Position numbers and translations under genes: made by a program. A stretch of DNA of 64,000 nucleotides from Brienomyrus brachyistius (Eukaryota > Chordata > Actinopteri > Osteoglossiformes > Mormyridae): the NCBI RefSeq assembly GCF_023856365.1, contig NC_064541.1, forward strand, positions 18,042,214 to 18,106,213. Direction: 5' to 3'. The notes beneath the pieces were generated by a model that searched no databases, was not told where the DNA came from, and saw only the letters and a program-made list of their open reading frames with translations. The number at the start of each line of letters is the position of its first letter. Position 1 is the stretch's first letter. Positions 63,001 to 64,000 of this stretch are shown here, one piece after another.

Positions 63001-63916
63001 AGTTCCTGAGTCAGATCTTGGAGTCATTTTCTATTATGCACGAAGGAATATCGCCGCATGAATGCTGTCTTCGTCGCGGTGGATTGTGCGATAGCCCCTC
63101 CAGTTCACCGCTCCATCTGCCGTCGACCCTCTCGTCCCTGCAGACGATTCCTTTGGGAGCCGCTTGCTGTTGATGTGCAACCAGGTTCTGTTCGAGTGTC
63201 TGGCCCTCAACCTTTACTGCCTGCGGGGGGAGCAGATGGCACTCACTGACGTCATCAACCATCGCATAGTTAGTGGAAAAAATATTGGCCACTCTGCCGT
63301 CTACCTTTGTCCTTTTTCTTGACTTTAGTCCTTCTGGCTGTTGGGTAAATGCTGCTAAATGCTGCTATACCTGGTTTTATAATGGTGCTTTTATTGGGTA
63401 CATTTATTGAGTCAGTCATATAGAGGTGGTTATGATCAAATGGGGGTCATGAAATGACCCAATTTTGGGGTCATGAAATAGGCCATAGTATGTGGATAAA
63501 GTCTTGCTCTGAGAACATTTTCTCTCTCTCTCTGGTGTTGATGACGTCATTCTCCAGCCTGTTTGACTCTTCTCTCTCTTTGCTCTTCATGCAGAGAAGT
63601 ATGTCCACAGAGGTGAACCCCAGTTTGGTCAACTGGCTGACCAGCATGATGTCCATGAGGCTGCAGGTCATCCTGGAGCACATTCCAGTCACAGAAGAGC
63701 AGATCCTGCATTATGTCATCCGCACGCAGGTTTTTGTTTCACCTCGGACAGGCATGCACATGCAAGTCTGGGTATTTCCCAGCATGCACGGCTGCGGACA
63801 GGTAATACCTGTTAGACTCGCCGTTCGAGCGAGTCACGCTGATTTGTTCTTCTCCACAGGATATGTCAGAGGACAGGGAAGAATCCGAGATGCAGCAAGC
63901 ATCCAGGCCTGTGGAA
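54011..63916 (+). CDS. bag6: BAG6 (BAT3/Scythe), N-terminal 20 coding exons, partial
   Basis: Chaperone that holds tail-anchored and misplaced membrane proteins for insertion or degradation. Exons: 54011-54088, 54499-54616, 55535-55761, 55977-56048, 56129-56251, 56415-56587, 56701-56830, 57487-57690, 57824-58055, 58150-58206, 58422-58714, 59634-59679, 59879-60174, 61002-61317, 61574-61743, 62425-62478, 62593-62695, 63144-63268, 63595-63729 and 63860-63916. They total 3009 nt and 1003 residues, with every phase agreeing. Residues 7-78 are a ubiquitin-like domain ([13 protein letters not shown]). Then come [10 protein letters not shown], a proline/serine/glutamine-rich region, a conserved helical domain (NHPSPLELL...DLRCNL), the [16 protein letters not shown] block and a helical region with [11 protein letters not shown] and VNPSLVNWL. 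The ATG at 54011 follows the acceptor at 54000. The nuclear signal and C-terminal BAG-like domain lie right of the window. Confidence 0.97.
56832..57486 (+). other. bag6 intron 8, no feature seen
   Basis: AT-rich intron between the two exons of the conserved helical domain. No repeat family or small RNA was recognised. The other bag6 introns over 300 bases (54617-55534, 58715-59633 and 63269-63594) are likewise plain apart from short homopolymer runs. Confidence 0.6.
60520..60960. mobile_element. Tc1-type deletion derivative, copy E, bag6 intron
   Basis: The left end CAGCATTAGTTAAAAGTTTG and the right end, read in reverse CAACGGCAGTCAAAAATTTG, are degraded versions of the same terminal repeat as copies C and D. 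A SINE interrupts it. It lies between the exons ending 60174 and starting 61002. Confidence 0.7.
60677..60840 (+). mobile_element. tRNA-derived SINE (type 2) nested in copy E
   Basis: Head GGGCAGCTCAGTGGGTTGGG with a B-box-like GGTTGCTGGTTCTAACC, then GAGCAAGGTTCTTAACTCCA and GTTGCTCCATGGGATG. The two halves of the Tc1-type element lie on either side, so the SINE landed later. Confidence 0.75.
61912..62381. mobile_element. Tc1-type deletion derivative, copy D, bag6 intron
   Basis: The ends are CACCAGTCAAAAGTCTGGAG and, read in reverse, AGTACCAGTGAAAAGTCTGG. The interior carries blocks of copy C in inverted order (ACAAGATACCTACTGCATAA, CTCAAGGTGTGCT). It fills most of the intron between the exons ending 61743 and starting 62425. 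A G-run lies near 62222-62232. Confidence 0.75.
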
Positions 63917-64000
63917 GTGAGTGCACGCCTTCCGCTGCGTCTGCTTTAGGTGTAAATTCCCCTCTGTAGCTTATGCAACTTCCATCGGACTAGATGGAGG
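63917..64000 (+). other. bag6 intron at window edge
   Basis: Starts with a GTGAGT donor right after the last exon seen. The gene continues beyond the window. Confidence 0.8.

Overview
The window is vertebrate nuclear DNA, most likely from a ray-finned (teleost-type) fish. Genes are split into many short GT-AG exons. The spaces between them are AT-rich and full of microsatellites, tRNA-headed SINEs, Tc1/mariner relics and LINE tails of kinds that are very common in fish genomes. No bacterial, viral or organellar gene is visible. I cannot name the species.

Five real genes can be built exon by exon, and every exon joins in frame. (1) gabbr1, + strand, 1302-13067: the last 14 coding exons of GABA-B receptor subunit 1; the 5' part lies outside the window. 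(2) A TNF-alpha-type cytokine gene, - strand, 17928-16580, 4 exons, 242 aa, tail-to-tail with gabbr1. (3) A second TNF-superfamily gene of the TNF-N/lymphotoxin type, - strand, 31616-27405, 5 small exons, 204 aa. (4) apom (apolipoprotein M, a secreted lipocalin), - strand, 48956-45633, 5 coding exons, 181 aa. (5) bag6 (BAT3/Scythe), + strand, from a non-coding first exon near 50.9 kb past the right edge; 20 coding exons giving 1003 aa are in the window.

Layout: 1-14.3 kb gabbr1 and its 3' UTR; 15.7-18.1 kb TNF with an AU-rich 3' UTR; 18.1-27 kb repeats; 27-31.7 kb TNF-N; 31.7-45.6 kb a 14-kb gene-poor stretch with a broken Tc1-like transposon and a small CpG-rich patch; 45.6-49.1 kb apom; 49.1-50.7 kb a LINE fragment and the shared upstream region; 50.7-64 kb bag6.

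The set TNF, TNF-like, apom and bag6 is the MHC class III (inflammatory) neighbourhood of other vertebrates. The apom/bag6 pair is head-to-head, as in mammals. gabbr1, which sits in the extended class I region in human, is here next to TNF. The products do not form one pathway: two are immune ligands, one carries lipid in plasma, one is a chaperone and protein-quality-control factor, and one is a neuronal GPCR. They are linked by ancient synteny.

I found no convincing new biological system. The points most worth checking are the five-exon TNF-N gene, an apom intron largely filled by a CAT repeat of about 780 bp, an HNF-1-like site upstream of apom, an orphan CpG-rich patch with a splice-donor-like end, and the Tc1-derived elements that have entered bag6 introns.
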